Shown in pieces: positions 42,233 through 50,876 of a stretch of DNA of 64,000 nucleotides. The first letter of the stretch is position 1, and each line of letters opens with the position of its first letter. Below the pieces are notes generated by a model that saw only the letters and a program-made list of their open reading frames with translations, was not told the DNA's origin and ran no database searches. Position numbers and translations under genes: made by a program. The stretch spans positions 1 to 64,000 of the forward strand of contig UQFN01000006.1 in the NCBI GenBank assembly GCA_900540365.1, read 5' to 3'. Source of the stretch: an uncultured Mollicutes bacterium (GTDB taxonomy: Bacteria; Bacillota_I; Bacilli_A; RFN20; CAG-826).

Positions 42233-43657
42233 ATGGAAAAATTTGATGTTGTAATTGTTGGTAGTGGTCCAAGTGGTTATATGTGTGCTTATGAATTAGC
42301 AAATTTGAATAAAGATTTAAAAGTTTTATTAATTGATAAAGGCCATGATATTTATAAAAGAAAATGCCCAGTCTTAAATCACGAATTAGAAAGATGTCCT
42401 AAAAATAAAGAAGGAATCAGAGGATGTTATCCAGCTTGTTCAATGACAAGTGGATTTGGTGGAGCTGGAGCTTATAGTGATGGAAAATATAATATTACAA
42501 CTGAGTTTGGAGGATGGCTAACTGATTATATTGGAGATGAGGAAGCTTTAGAGTTAATTAATTATTGTGATGAAATTAATCTTAAGTTTGGTGCTACTAA
42601 AATTATTACAAATCCTTATACTGAAGAAATTAAAAATATTGAAAAAAGAGCAATTGGTGCCGGTTTAAAGTTACTTAGAGCTAAAGTTCGCCATTTAGGA
42701 ACTGAAGAAAATTTAGAAATTTTAAAAAGAATTTATGAATATTTAAAAACTAAAGTTGAAATTAGATTTGAGACTTGTTTAAAAGATATTATCGTTGAAA
42801 ATAATGAAGTTAAAGGAATTATTGTTGATGATAATAAAGAAATTTATGCTAATAAAGTTGTTTTATGTTTAGGTCGTGATGGTGCTATTTTTCTAAATGA
42901 TTTATTAACTAAACATCATGTAAATATGCGTAATAATCAAGTTGATATTGGAGTAAGAGTAGAAACTAGTGATGTTATCATGGAAGAAATAAATAAAAAT
43001 TTATACGAAGGAAAGTTTGTTTTTAATACTTCAGTTGGTACAAAAGTTAGAACTTTTTGTTCAAATCCTAGTGGACATGTAGTTTTAGAAAACGACCATA
43101 ATGTTGTTTTAGCAAATGGACATTCTTATTTTGATAAGAAATTAGGAAGTGAAAATACTAACTTTGCTTTATTAGTTTCTCATAAATTTAAAGAACCATT
43201 TAACCAACCAAATCAATTTGCAATGTATATTGCTTTACTTGCTAATGAGTTATCTTGTGGTTCAGTCATTGTACAAAAATATGGAGATATTAAGAGAGGA
43301 AGAAGATCTACTGAAAAACGTATTAAAGAAGGATTTATTGTTCCTACTTTAAAAGAAGCTGTACCAGGAGACTTAACTTTATGCATGCCTTATAAAACTA
43401 TGCAATCATTAATTGAAATGATTGAAGCTTTAGATCATGTTACTCCAGGAATTGCAAATGATGATACTTTATTTTATGGAATTGAAGCTAAATTTTATAG
43501 CGCCTATCCAGAAGTAGATGAAACTTTAATGGTAAAAGAAATTAATAATTTATATGTTGCTGGAGATGGAGCAGGAATTACACGTGGTTTAGCTCAAGCT
43601 AGTGCTAGTGGAGTTTTAGTAGCTAGATCTATTATTAAGAGTCTAAAAAATAATTAA
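42233..43657 (+). CDS. Uncharacterised FAD-dependent dehydrogenase (COG2509-like)
   Basis: A 474-residue FAD protein. The dinucleotide-binding motif VGSGPSGYMCAYEL lies near residue 9. A Cys-rich segment (KCPVLNHELERCP near 45, then CYPACSMTSGFGGAGAYSDG near 63) is characteristic of the widespread uncharacterised COG2509 family. The second FAD motif NLYVAGDGAGITRGLAQA lies near 440. The Cys-x3-Cys element may be redox active. Reaction and substrate are unknown. A good SD (AGGAGAAGG) precedes the ATG; it is the last gene of the uvrA operon, before a terminator. Confidence 0.85.
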   Translation: MEKFDVVIVGSGPSGYMCAYELANLNKDLKVLLIDKGHDIYKRKCPVLNHELERCPKNKEGIRGCYPACSMTSGFGGAGAYSDGKYNITTEFGGWLTDYIGDEEALELINYCDEINLKFGATKIITNPYTEEIKNIEKRAIGAGLKLLRAKVRHLGTEENLEILKRIYEYLKTKVEIRFETCLKDIIVENNEVKGIIVDDNKEIYANKVVLCLGRDGAIFLNDLLTKHHVNMRNNQVDIGVRVETSDVIMEEINKNLYEGKFVFNTSVGTKVRTFCSNPSGHVVLENDHNVVLANGHSYFDKKLGSENTNFALLVSHKFKEPFNQPNQFAMYIALLANELSCGSVIVQKYGDIKRGRRSTEKRIKEGFIVPTLKEAVPGDLTLCMPYKTMQSLIEMIEALDHVTPGIANDDTLFYGIEAKFYSAYPEVDETLMVKEINNLYVAGDGAGITRGLAQASASGVLVARSIIKSLKNN

Positions 43658-43684
43658 TAAATTATCTTAAATTTTATGAATTTT

Positions 43685-43718
43685 AAAAAAATGCCTTAGT
43701 TTTGCAAGGTATTTTTTT
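43685..43718. terminator. Bidirectional terminator between convergent genes
   Basis: Left arm AAAAAAATGCCTT (43685-43697) pairs over 13 positions (one G-T) with AAGGTATTTTTTT (43706-43718); loop AGTTTTGC. A- and T-runs on either side allow termination from both directions. The loop and right arm contain a near match to the dispersed TGCAAGGTTT motif. Confidence 0.8.
43703..43712 (+). repeat. Dispersed motif, near match (TGCAAGGTAT), copy 4
   Basis: One mismatch to the 10-mer; context CTTAGTTT upstream matches copy 2. Forms the loop and right arm of the bidirectional terminator at 43685-43718. Confidence 0.5.
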
Positions 43719-43732
43719 AAATTAAAGACTTT

Positions 43733-44215
43733 TTATAAACGAATATTAGGAAATTTAGCTTGAAATGCTTCCTTAGTTAATAAATTTTTACAATTAGTTT
43801 GTAAGACTTTTAAAAGTTCTTTATCTTTATCTAAGATTAAATATCTTGCATCACCCTTAGATGTGTAAAATAGTAAGGTACGATTTTTTAAGGTAGATTT
43901 TTCATCGATATAAATAATCTCATTAAATTGATAATGTAATTCTTTATTAAAACGATGATGAATTAATTCACTGTTATTAATGATGTAAAAATTATATTTA
44001 AATAAAATAAAAATTGAGACAACATTTAAGACAATCCAAATAGAAAAAGCAATTGCATCTGCAATTAATAAACTTTTAATTTCTTCACTTGATTTACCAA
44101 AATAAGTAAACTTTCCACCTATTGAAAAATATAGTACTAATAACAAAAGAATCGATACAGGAGTAAAGCTTAATAATATTTTTGATTTGCTTGGAAAAAT
44201 CTTCTTATTTGTCAT
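43733..44215 (-). CDS. Small membrane protein with PH-like C-terminal domain
   Basis: A 160-residue protein with two membrane helices (about residues 11-31 and 50-74) followed by ~80 residues whose pattern (YIINNSELIHHRF, EIIYIDEKST, LLFYTSKGDARYLIL) resembles bacterial PH-like domains that follow paired helices. No function can be assigned. The ATG at 44215 follows a TATACT by six bases with no Shine-Dalgarno, so the mRNA appears leaderless. It is convergent to the FAD gene and divergent from the condensin operon. Confidence 0.75.
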   Translation of the reverse strand: MTNKKIFPSKSKILLSFTPVSILLLLVLYFSIGGKFTYFGKSSEEIKSLLIADAIAFSIWIVLNVVSIFILFKYNFYIINNSELIHHRFNKELHYQFNEIIYIDEKSTLKNRTLLFYTSKGDARYLILDKDKELLKVLQTNCKNLLTKEAFQAKFPNIRL

Positions 44216-44221
44216 ATAAAA

Positions 44222-44227
44222 AGTATA
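44222..44227 (-). promoter_or_regulatory. -10 element of the PH-like membrane protein gene (leaderless start)
   Basis: TATACT on the minus strand (44227-44222), six bases before the ATG at 44215. Confidence 0.45.
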
Positions 44228-44266
44228 TTAAAAATTTAATTAAAAATATATCTTTTTTATTAGTAT

Positions 44267-44289
44267 TATAATAATAAAAATGATACAAT
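44267..44289 (+). promoter_or_regulatory. Candidate -10 elements of the condensin operon
   Basis: TATAAT at 44267-44272 and an extended -10 of the TGnTACAAT type at 44281-44289 both lie upstream of the SD (AAGGAAA) and GTG start at 44315. Which is used cannot be decided. Confidence 0.35.
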
Positions 44290-44314
44290 AAAAACGATAA
44301 AAAAGGAAAAAAAC

Positions 44315-45739
44315 GTGAATTTATTTGAAGTAATACCAGAAAAATATTTTTCAATATTTAACAGCAAAAACCGTTTTATCTTTGCCGAAGCTTTATTAAC
44401 ATTAATTGAGATGTTAGAAACTGATGAAAACATTATTAATAAGAATGATTTTTTAAAAGCTTTAAAAGATAAAGACAAGAAATCTTTAGAAGAGTTTGAT
44501 TTGATGGCTGAAGAAGATGTGACCCTTGATGATTCGATAATAATTGATAACTTATCAGCAAAGGCCAGTTTTATTGTTCGTCGATTAGAAGAAACTGGTT
44601 GGATTAACATTGCAATGGATCCAGAAAAGTTTGAAGAAACAATTATTCTTCCACCTTATTCAATAATTATTTTAAAAGCTTTTAAAGATGTTATTAGTGA
44701 TGAAGAATCACCTTATTTGAGTTTAGTTCATGCAACATATAGTGAACTTAAACTTGAAGACGATGAAAGAGATGACTTAATGTATGTCACCTTATTAAAA
44801 TGTTATGAAAATACCAAACGTTTAAAAGTTGAATTAATTACACTTTTTAACTCAATTCGAATTTTCCAAAATAAACTTGGAAAAATGTTTGAAACAAATG
44901 ATGTTTTAAGAGACTTTTTTGATATTTATAAAACTAAAATTAATGACCGCTATTATCACCCTTTAAAAACTTTTGATAGTGTCATTAAATTTAAACGTCC
45001 AATTATTCAAATATTAGAAAAGTGGTTGTTAACAAAAGAAATTCGTGAAAAATTAATTCAACAAGCAGCATATAATTCTCGTTTATATAAAAGAGATGAA
45101 ATTGAACGTGATATTATTACAAAAATTAACTATATAACTGATACATATTCAACAATTAATGAGTTAATTTCACGTATTGATAAAGAAAATAGTAATTACA
45201 CAAAATCTTCTACTAATAAAATTCTTTATCTTAATAACACCGATAAAACTATTAAAGGTCATTTAGAAAATATTATTAAATCTTATGCAAAAAGTTTTAA
45301 TTCTCCACGTTTAAGTGGCAAGATAATTTCAAAAATGTCCGATGCAATCTATTTATATGACCAAGGATTTATTGATCCTGAATCGATTACCTTCCCAATT
45401 AATCGTCGATTAAAAGAAGATGGTAGTCCACTTGAAATAATTGATTTTGATGTTGCTAATGAAGAACTAATGAAAGATTTCTTAGAAGCAACTAAAAATA
45501 TTTATACTAATGAAAAAATATTTGCTTTTATGGAAAGTTGTTTTGGAAATAATAATTCATTACCAATTGAAGAAATGCCATTAAACGATATGGAAGCTTT
45601 CATATGTTTAATTTTTGCAACAGTTAAAAAAGATGATGAAAATTGTTTTTATGAAGTTGAACTAATTGATGATAAAAAGATTATTAACAATTGTTTCTTA
45701 GTTCCACACTTCTTATTTACAAGAAAGGAGAGCATTTAA
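44315..45739 (+). CDS. jetA: JetA/MksF-like kleisin subunit of an SMC condensin
   Basis: A 474-residue protein with a GTG start behind an A-rich SD (AAGGAAAA). The opening NLFEVIPEKYFSIFNSKNR is the recognisable start of JetA-family proteins (MukF/MksF-like kleisins of Wadjet and Mks systems). The remainder is helical and acidic, with a late winged-helix-like end. It is followed by JetB- and JetC-like genes in the canonical order, with a one-base overlap (TAATG). In this family JetA bridges the SMC heads and recruits JetB. Gene symbol used by homology; whether the operon is a defence or a chromosome system is discussed in findings. Confidence 0.85.
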   Translation: MNLFEVIPEKYFSIFNSKNRFIFAEALLTLIEMLETDENIINKNDFLKALKDKDKKSLEEFDLMAEEDVTLDDSIIIDNLSAKASFIVRRLEETGWINIAMDPEKFEETIILPPYSIIILKAFKDVISDEESPYLSLVHATYSELKLEDDERDDLMYVTLLKCYENTKRLKVELITLFNSIRIFQNKLGKMFETNDVLRDFFDIYKTKINDRYYHPLKTFDSVIKFKRPIIQILEKWLLTKEIREKLIQQAAYNSRLYKRDEIERDIITKINYITDTYSTINELISRIDKENSNYTKSSTNKILYLNNTDKTIKGHLENIIKSYAKSFNSPRLSGKIISKMSDAIYLYDQGFIDPESITFPINRRLKEDGSPLEIIDFDVANEELMKDFLEATKNIYTNEKIFAFMESCFGNNNSLPIEEMPLNDMEAFICLIFATVKKDDENCFYEVELIDDKKIINNCFLVPHFLFTRKESI

Positions 45740-46374
45740 TGTTTACTGATGAATTTTATAAAATGACAGCAGCTGATCAAAATAATTTTGCTGAAGTTTG
45801 TAATAAATTATTACTTAAAGGATTTATTGTTCGTGATATCTTTGATAACAAAGAAAAAATGATGCGTGTTAATCCAGATTATCGTTTCTTAGAAAGATTT
45901 TTTGAAGTTTTTGAAAGCTATTTAAAATTTAGCGGTTGGCGTATTGAAAAAGATAATATTCTTGGGGTAATTGCTTTAAGCAATGAATATAACGATAACC
46001 GTGTAAAAGTTGATCGCGAAACAAGTTTAGTTTTATTTACTTTAAGATTAATTTATGAAAATCAAAAAAGTGAATCTAATGCTTTAACTCAATCAATTTA
46101 TATGACAACACCAATGTTAATTAACGAAATGAATGAACATGGTGTTTATCTTCCAAATAAAAGATTAAGTGGAAGAGCTATTGGACGCTGTTTAAGATTT
46201 TTAGCAATTCATAATATCATTAACAAAGTTAGTGGAAATTATGACGAAGGAAACGTCACTTTTTATATTTTACCAAGTGTAGTTTATGCTTTAAATAATG
46301 AGAAAATTATTGCGATGAGCAGTTTATTAGATGAAATAAATGGAAAGGAGATTAACGATGAAATCCCTAACTAA
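45739..46374 (+). CDS. jetB: JetB/MksE-like subunit (DUF4194)
   Basis: A 211-residue protein matching the MksE/JetB (DUF4194) group. It has an N-terminal helical part and a winged-helix-like second half (NRVKVDRETSLVLFTLRLIYE near residue 93, and GRAIGRCLRFLAIHNII near 158). MksE/JetB dimers bind the kleisin and regulate loop extrusion. The ATG at 45739 overlaps the jetA stop and follows AAAGGAGAG. An upstream in-frame start at 45691 lies inside jetA and lacks an SD. Confidence 0.82.
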   Translation: MFTDEFYKMTAADQNNFAEVCNKLLLKGFIVRDIFDNKEKMMRVNPDYRFLERFFEVFESYLKFSGWRIEKDNILGVIALSNEYNDNRVKVDRETSLVLFTLRLIYENQKSESNALTQSIYMTTPMLINEMNEHGVYLPNKRLSGRAIGRCLRFLAIHNIINKVSGNYDEGNVTFYILPSVVYALNNEKIIAMSSLLDEINGKEINDEIPN

Positions 46375-49300
46375 AGCAAAAATAATTAACTGGCACTATT
46401 TTTGGAATCAAACTATTGATTTTAAAGATATAGTATTTTTAACTGGTAAAAACGCTAGTGGTAAATCAACTTTAATCGATGCTCTCGAGCTTGTTTTACT
46501 TGGTGATACAAGTGGTAAATATTTTAATAAAGCTGCTATGGATAAAAGTGCCCGTACTTTAAAAGGATATTTACGTGGTGAAATTGGTGATACATTAGAA
46601 GGTGACTTTAAATATTTAAGAAGTGGAAGATTTACTTCTTATATTGTTTTAGAGTTTTTTGATGATTTACATAATGAATATTTTACAATGGGAATTGTTT
46701 TTGATTCTTTTGCTGATGGAAGTGAAGAACATCATTTCTTTGAATTTGATGATAGGATTCCTGAAAATGAATTTATTGAAAATAAATATCCAATGGAATA
46801 TAAAGCTTTGTATCGCTTTTTAAATGAAAATTATAATGGAAGATTTAAATTTTTTGATACAAATAAACAATATACTGAATTTTTAAAATTTAAATTTGGT
46901 GGATTAAAAGATAAATATTTCTCCTTGCTTAAAAAAGCTGCAAGTTTTACGCCAATTACTGATATTACTACCTTCATTACTGAACATGTTTGTGAAAAAC
47001 AAGAAAATATTGAATTATCTTCTTTACAAGAAAATATTTTGCAATATAAAAAGTTACAAGTTGAAGCTGAAAGACTCGAACACCGCGTTACTTTGCTTCA
47101 AGAAATTGATGATAACTTTAATAAGTATGTTAATGCTAAAGAAAGTTTAGATATTTCTAAATATTTAATTGAAAAATGTGAACTTGAAATGTCTAAAGAT
47201 AAAGTAAATGGTTTTAAAAATAACGTTATTAAAGCTCAAGAAAGAATTGCAGAAATTGATTTAGAACTTGAAGAAAATAAAAATAATTTACAAATTTTGG
47301 AAAATCGTAAAATTAATTTACTATCTGATAAAACAAATAATGATGTTGGACGTTTAGTTAATGAATTAATGGAACAAAAACGTCAAATCGAAACGCAAAT
47401 TAATGATATTGAAGCTAAAAAGCAAGGTATTAAAGATAATTTAAATGCTTATTGTGATAAATATATTAATGCTTCTACAAAATTAGTTAGTAGTTTAAAA
47501 ACATTTAATAAAGACTTTTTAGATGAAGATCGTTTAAATGATTTAACAGCTCTTGAAGAAAGTGCCAAAGTAATTCTTGAAAATTCAAAAGAATTTAAAG
47601 AACTTTTAAAAGGAGAAGTAACTTCTATTACTGAAGATCGTTTAGTTGATTTCCGTACTAAGTTAAGTAATTTTAAAAATAATGTTTCAACATTAGCAAT
47701 TTCAATAGCAAGAAATATTTCTAATATTGAAAAGAAAATTGCTAAACTTCGTGAAGAAGAAAAAACAATTAAAACTGGAACAAAATCTTATAGTGAAATT
47801 TTAATGACTATTCGTAAAAAATTAGAAGAAGATTTAAAAGAAAAATTCCATAAAGATATTCCAGTTAGTATTTATGCTGATTTAATCGATATTAAAGATT
47901 TAAGTTGGTCTAATGCAATCGAAGGATTTTTAGCTGGACAAAAATTTAATTTATTCGTAGCCCCTAAATATTATATCGAAGCTTATAAATCACTTGCTAA
48001 ATTAGTTGATTTATATCGCTATTATTCAATTAGTATTGTCGATGAAGAAAAAATTATTGAAAGAAATTATCGATGTGAACCTGAATCACTTGCAGAAGAA
48101 ATCATTACTGATCATGAAGGCGCAAGAGCTTATACTAATTTCTTAATTGGCCGTTTACATAAATCAATGAGCGTTAATGAAGCTCGTGAAAGCGGAAATG
48201 GTATTACTAAAGAATGTGATTTATATCGTAATTTTGCTTTAAGTAAAATTAATCCACGTTTATATCAAAGTTCATATATTGGTCGTAGTCTTGATGAAAG
48301 ATTTATTAAAGAGAAAAATATTGAATTACAAAATAATTTAGCTAATTTAGGAAGTTTTAGAAGTTTATCTTCTTTAATTACAGAAGCTAATAATCTTGAA
48401 ATTTTAAACTCAAATGAGATTAGTATTATTTTAGAAGATATTTTAAAAACTAGTGGACTTGAAGGTTTACAAAAAACGTTAGATTACATTAAAGAAGAAT
48501 TAAGTGAAAGAGATACAACTTTAATTTCTTCAATTGATAAGCGTCTTAAAGATGTTGAAGCTGATATTGAAGATTTAAAACAAGATAACGAAACTTTAAT
48601 TTTAGAAAAAGGTAATTTAACTAATGAAATCGAAAATTTAAAGAAAGATAAGATTAAAACTGAAGAATTTAAGATTCATGAAAAAGAAAAATCTTTAATT
48701 AATAATTATGATGTAGAGTTTGTTAATGAAAAATGTCTTCCTTATTTAGAAAACGAATTTAAAGAAGGTAAAAATTTCTTAACTATTTTAAATGAACAAA
48801 ATACTTCAATTGTTCGTTCACAATACATCGCTTCAAACATTTTCTCTCAACTTGTCAAAGCACGTCGAGATTATTGTCGTGATTATCATTTAAGTTATGA
48901 TGCTGAAGCTACTGATAATAATCAATTTAATGCTGAGCTTGCCGAATTTAGAGATGTAAAACTTCCAGAATATAAAGAAAAAATTAAAGATAGTTATGAT
49001 AAAGCTACTCAACAATTTAAAGATGACTTTATCTTTAAATTAAGAAGTGCCATTGAAGAAGCTGAAGATCAAATTGAAAACTTAAATCAAGCTTTAAAAG
49101 AATCTTCTTTTGGAACTGATTTATATCATTTTACAGTTAAACCAAGAACTGAATATCGTCGTTATTATGATATGTTAAAAGATGACATTATTTTAGAAAC
49201 CGACGAAAATGAATCGAAGTTTTTAGAAAAATATAAAGATGTCATGGAAGATTTATTTAGACAAATTAGTGACACTGGAAATAATGATACAAAAGTAAAT

Positions 49301-49726
49301 GTTATTAAAAACATTGAAGATTTCACTGATTATCGTAGTTATCTTGATTTTGATTTAATTGTTACAAATAAAATAACAAATGAAGAACAACGTCTTTCTA
49401 AGATGATTAAGAAGAAGAGCGGTGGAGAAACTCAAACTCCATTCTATATTTCTGTTGTTGCTTCTTTTGCTCAACTTTATCATGTTCATGATGAAGGAGA
49501 AATTGCAAATACTATTAGATTAATCATTTTCGATGAAGCTTTCTCTAAGATGGATAGAGAGCGTATTATCGAAGCAGTTAAACTTTTACGTAAATTTAAA
49601 TTACAAGTTATTTTATCCGCTCCACCAGAAAAAATTGGAGATATTAGTTCATTAGTAGATGAAACATTATTAGTTTCACGTGATAGAAATTCGAGCCATG
49701 TTTTACTATATTCAAAAGTTAAATAA
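46358..49726 (+). CDS. jetC: JetC/MksB-like SMC ATPase
   Basis: A 1122-residue SMC-like ATPase. Walker A GKNASGKST lies at residues 30-38. Long coiled coils span about 225-430 and 700-1000 around a hinge/toroid-like centre near 480-690. The signature SGGETQTPF lies near 1020 and Walker B LIIFDEAFSKMD near 1056, as in MukB/MksB/JetC rather than in Smc, whose signature is LSGGE. The ATG at 46358 follows SD AAAGGAG and overlaps jetB by 17 nt. The next gene, 16 bp away, is glgC; the expected jetD nuclease gene is absent. The protein should dimerise and extrude DNA loops with JetA/B. Confidence 0.9.
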   Translation: MKSLTKAKIINWHYFWNQTIDFKDIVFLTGKNASGKSTLIDALELVLLGDTSGKYFNKAAMDKSARTLKGYLRGEIGDTLEGDFKYLRSGRFTSYIVLEFFDDLHNEYFTMGIVFDSFADGSEEHHFFEFDDRIPENEFIENKYPMEYKALYRFLNENYNGRFKFFDTNKQYTEFLKFKFGGLKDKYFSLLKKAASFTPITDITTFITEHVCEKQENIELSSLQENILQYKKLQVEAERLEHRVTLLQEIDDNFNKYVNAKESLDISKYLIEKCELEMSKDKVNGFKNNVIKAQERIAEIDLELEENKNNLQILENRKINLLSDKTNNDVGRLVNELMEQKRQIETQINDIEAKKQGIKDNLNAYCDKYINASTKLVSSLKTFNKDFLDEDRLNDLTALEESAKVILENSKEFKELLKGEVTSITEDRLVDFRTKLSNFKNNVSTLAISIARNISNIEKKIAKLREEEKTIKTGTKSYSEILMTIRKKLEEDLKEKFHKDIPVSIYADLIDIKDLSWSNAIEGFLAGQKFNLFVAPKYYIEAYKSLAKLVDLYRYYSISIVDEEKIIERNYRCEPESLAEEIITDHEGARAYTNFLIGRLHKSMSVNEARESGNGITKECDLYRNFALSKINPRLYQSSYIGRSLDERFIKEKNIELQNNLANLGSFRSLSSLITEANNLEILNSNEISIILEDILKTSGLEGLQKTLDYIKEELSERDTTLISSIDKRLKDVEADIEDLKQDNETLILEKGNLTNEIENLKKDKIKTEEFKIHEKEKSLINNYDVEFVNEKCLPYLENEFKEGKNFLTILNEQNTSIVRSQYIASNIFSQLVKARRDYCRDYHLSYDAEATDNNQFNAELAEFRDVKLPEYKEKIKDSYDKATQQFKDDFIFKLRSAIEEAEDQIENLNQALKESSFGTDLYHFTVKPRTEYRRYYDMLKDDIILETDENESKFLEKYKDVMEDLFRQISDTGNNDTKVNVIKNIEDFTDYRSYLDFDLIVTNKITNEEQRLSKMIKKKSGGETQTPFYISVVASFAQLYHVHDEGEIANTIRLIIFDEAFSKMDRERIIEAVKLLRKFKLQVILSAPPEKIGDISSLVDETLLVSRDRNSSHVLLYSKVK

Positions 49727-49742
49727 GTAATTGGAGGATTTT

Positions 49743-50876
49743 ATGTCAAGAGAATGTGTTGCAATGATCTTAGCAGGTGGTAAAGGTACTAGATTACACG
49801 CTTTAACTAAAAAAATTGCAAAACCCGCGGTATATTTTGGTGGAAAATATCGTATTATTGACTTTTCTTTATCAAACGTAGTTAATAGTGGAATTGATTG
49901 TTGTGGAGTTTTAACTCAATACGAATCAGTTGCCTTAAATAATTATATTGGGAATGGAGAAAAATGGGGATTTAATGGCGTTGGAGGAAGATGTGTGGCT
50001 TTAGCACCACGTCAAACCGAAGAAGGAGCTGCTTGGTATGATGGTACTGCCGATGCTATCTATCAAAATTTAGATTTTCTTGACGAAGAAGATCCAAAGT
50101 ATGTCATTATTTTAAGTGTTGATCATATTTATAAATCTACTTATAATGAAATGCTTCAACTTCATAAAAAAAGTAAAGCTAGCTGTACAATTAGTGTCTT
50201 AGAAGTTGATATTAAAGAAGCTTCTAGATTTGGAATATTAGAAGTTGATGAAAACGACCGTATTACTAAATTTGTTGAAAAACCAAAAGAACCAAAATCA
50301 AATTTAGCTAGTATGGGTGTTTATATTTTTACTTATGCTGATTTAAAAAAAGCTTTATTAGTAGATGCTAAAAATGAACGTAGTGAGCATGATTTTGGTA
50401 AAAATATTATTCCTTATTTACTATCTAATGATAAAAAGATTTATGCTTACCGTTTTAAAGGTTATTGGAGAGATGTTGGAACTCTTGAAAGTTTACATAT
50501 GGCTAATATGGAGTTACTTCCAAGTCGAAGAAATAGCGAAACAATTAAATTTAATGATTTCCCATTAATATTTAGTGAAGATACTCATAGTTTACCTCAA
50601 TTTATTGCTTCTACAGCAAAAGTTAAAGATTCTTTAATTAATCAAGGAGCAGAAATTTTAGGTAATGTTACAAGTTCGGTAATTTCAAATGAGGTTAGAA
50701 TTTTAGAAGGAGCAACTGTAATTAACTCAGTAATTATGCCTGGAGTTAAAATTGGTAAAAATGCTTATGTTAATAATGCAATTATTGGTCCATTAACTGT
50801 TATTAAAGATAATGAAGTAATTAATAAAGACAGTGACAAAATTGTTCTAATCGATTACGAAAGGAGCTTATCATAA
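49743..50876 (+). CDS. glgC: Glucose-1-phosphate adenylyltransferase catalytic subunit
   Basis: A 377-residue ADP-glucose pyrophosphorylase that makes ADP-glucose for glycogen synthesis. The nucleotide-binding AMILAGGKGTRLHALT lies at the N-terminus. KPAVYFGGKYRIIDFSLSN near 27, the catalytic-loop region YDGTADAIYQN near 101, SVDHIYK near 126 and FVEKP near 181 are all typical. A C-terminal left-handed beta-helix follows (LINQGAEILGNV, VIMPGVKIGKNA). The start is the ATG behind TTGGAGGA. It overlaps glgD by one base. Confidence 0.95.
   Translation: MSRECVAMILAGGKGTRLHALTKKIAKPAVYFGGKYRIIDFSLSNVVNSGIDCCGVLTQYESVALNNYIGNGEKWGFNGVGGRCVALAPRQTEEGAAWYDGTADAIYQNLDFLDEEDPKYVIILSVDHIYKSTYNEMLQLHKKSKASCTISVLEVDIKEASRFGILEVDENDRITKFVEKPKEPKSNLASMGVYIFTYADLKKALLVDAKNERSEHDFGKNIIPYLLSNDKKIYAYRFKGYWRDVGTLESLHMANMELLPSRRNSETIKFNDFPLIFSEDTHSLPQFIASTAKVKDSLINQGAEILGNVTSSVISNEVRILEGATVINSVIMPGVKIGKNAYVNNAIIGPLTVIKDNEVINKDSDKIVLIDYERSLS

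Noticed and set aside
44315..49726. Calling this operon a complete Wadjet plasmid-defence system
   Set aside because: jetD is missing, the next gene is glgC, and there are no other defence genes around. Only the JetABC condensin part can be supported.
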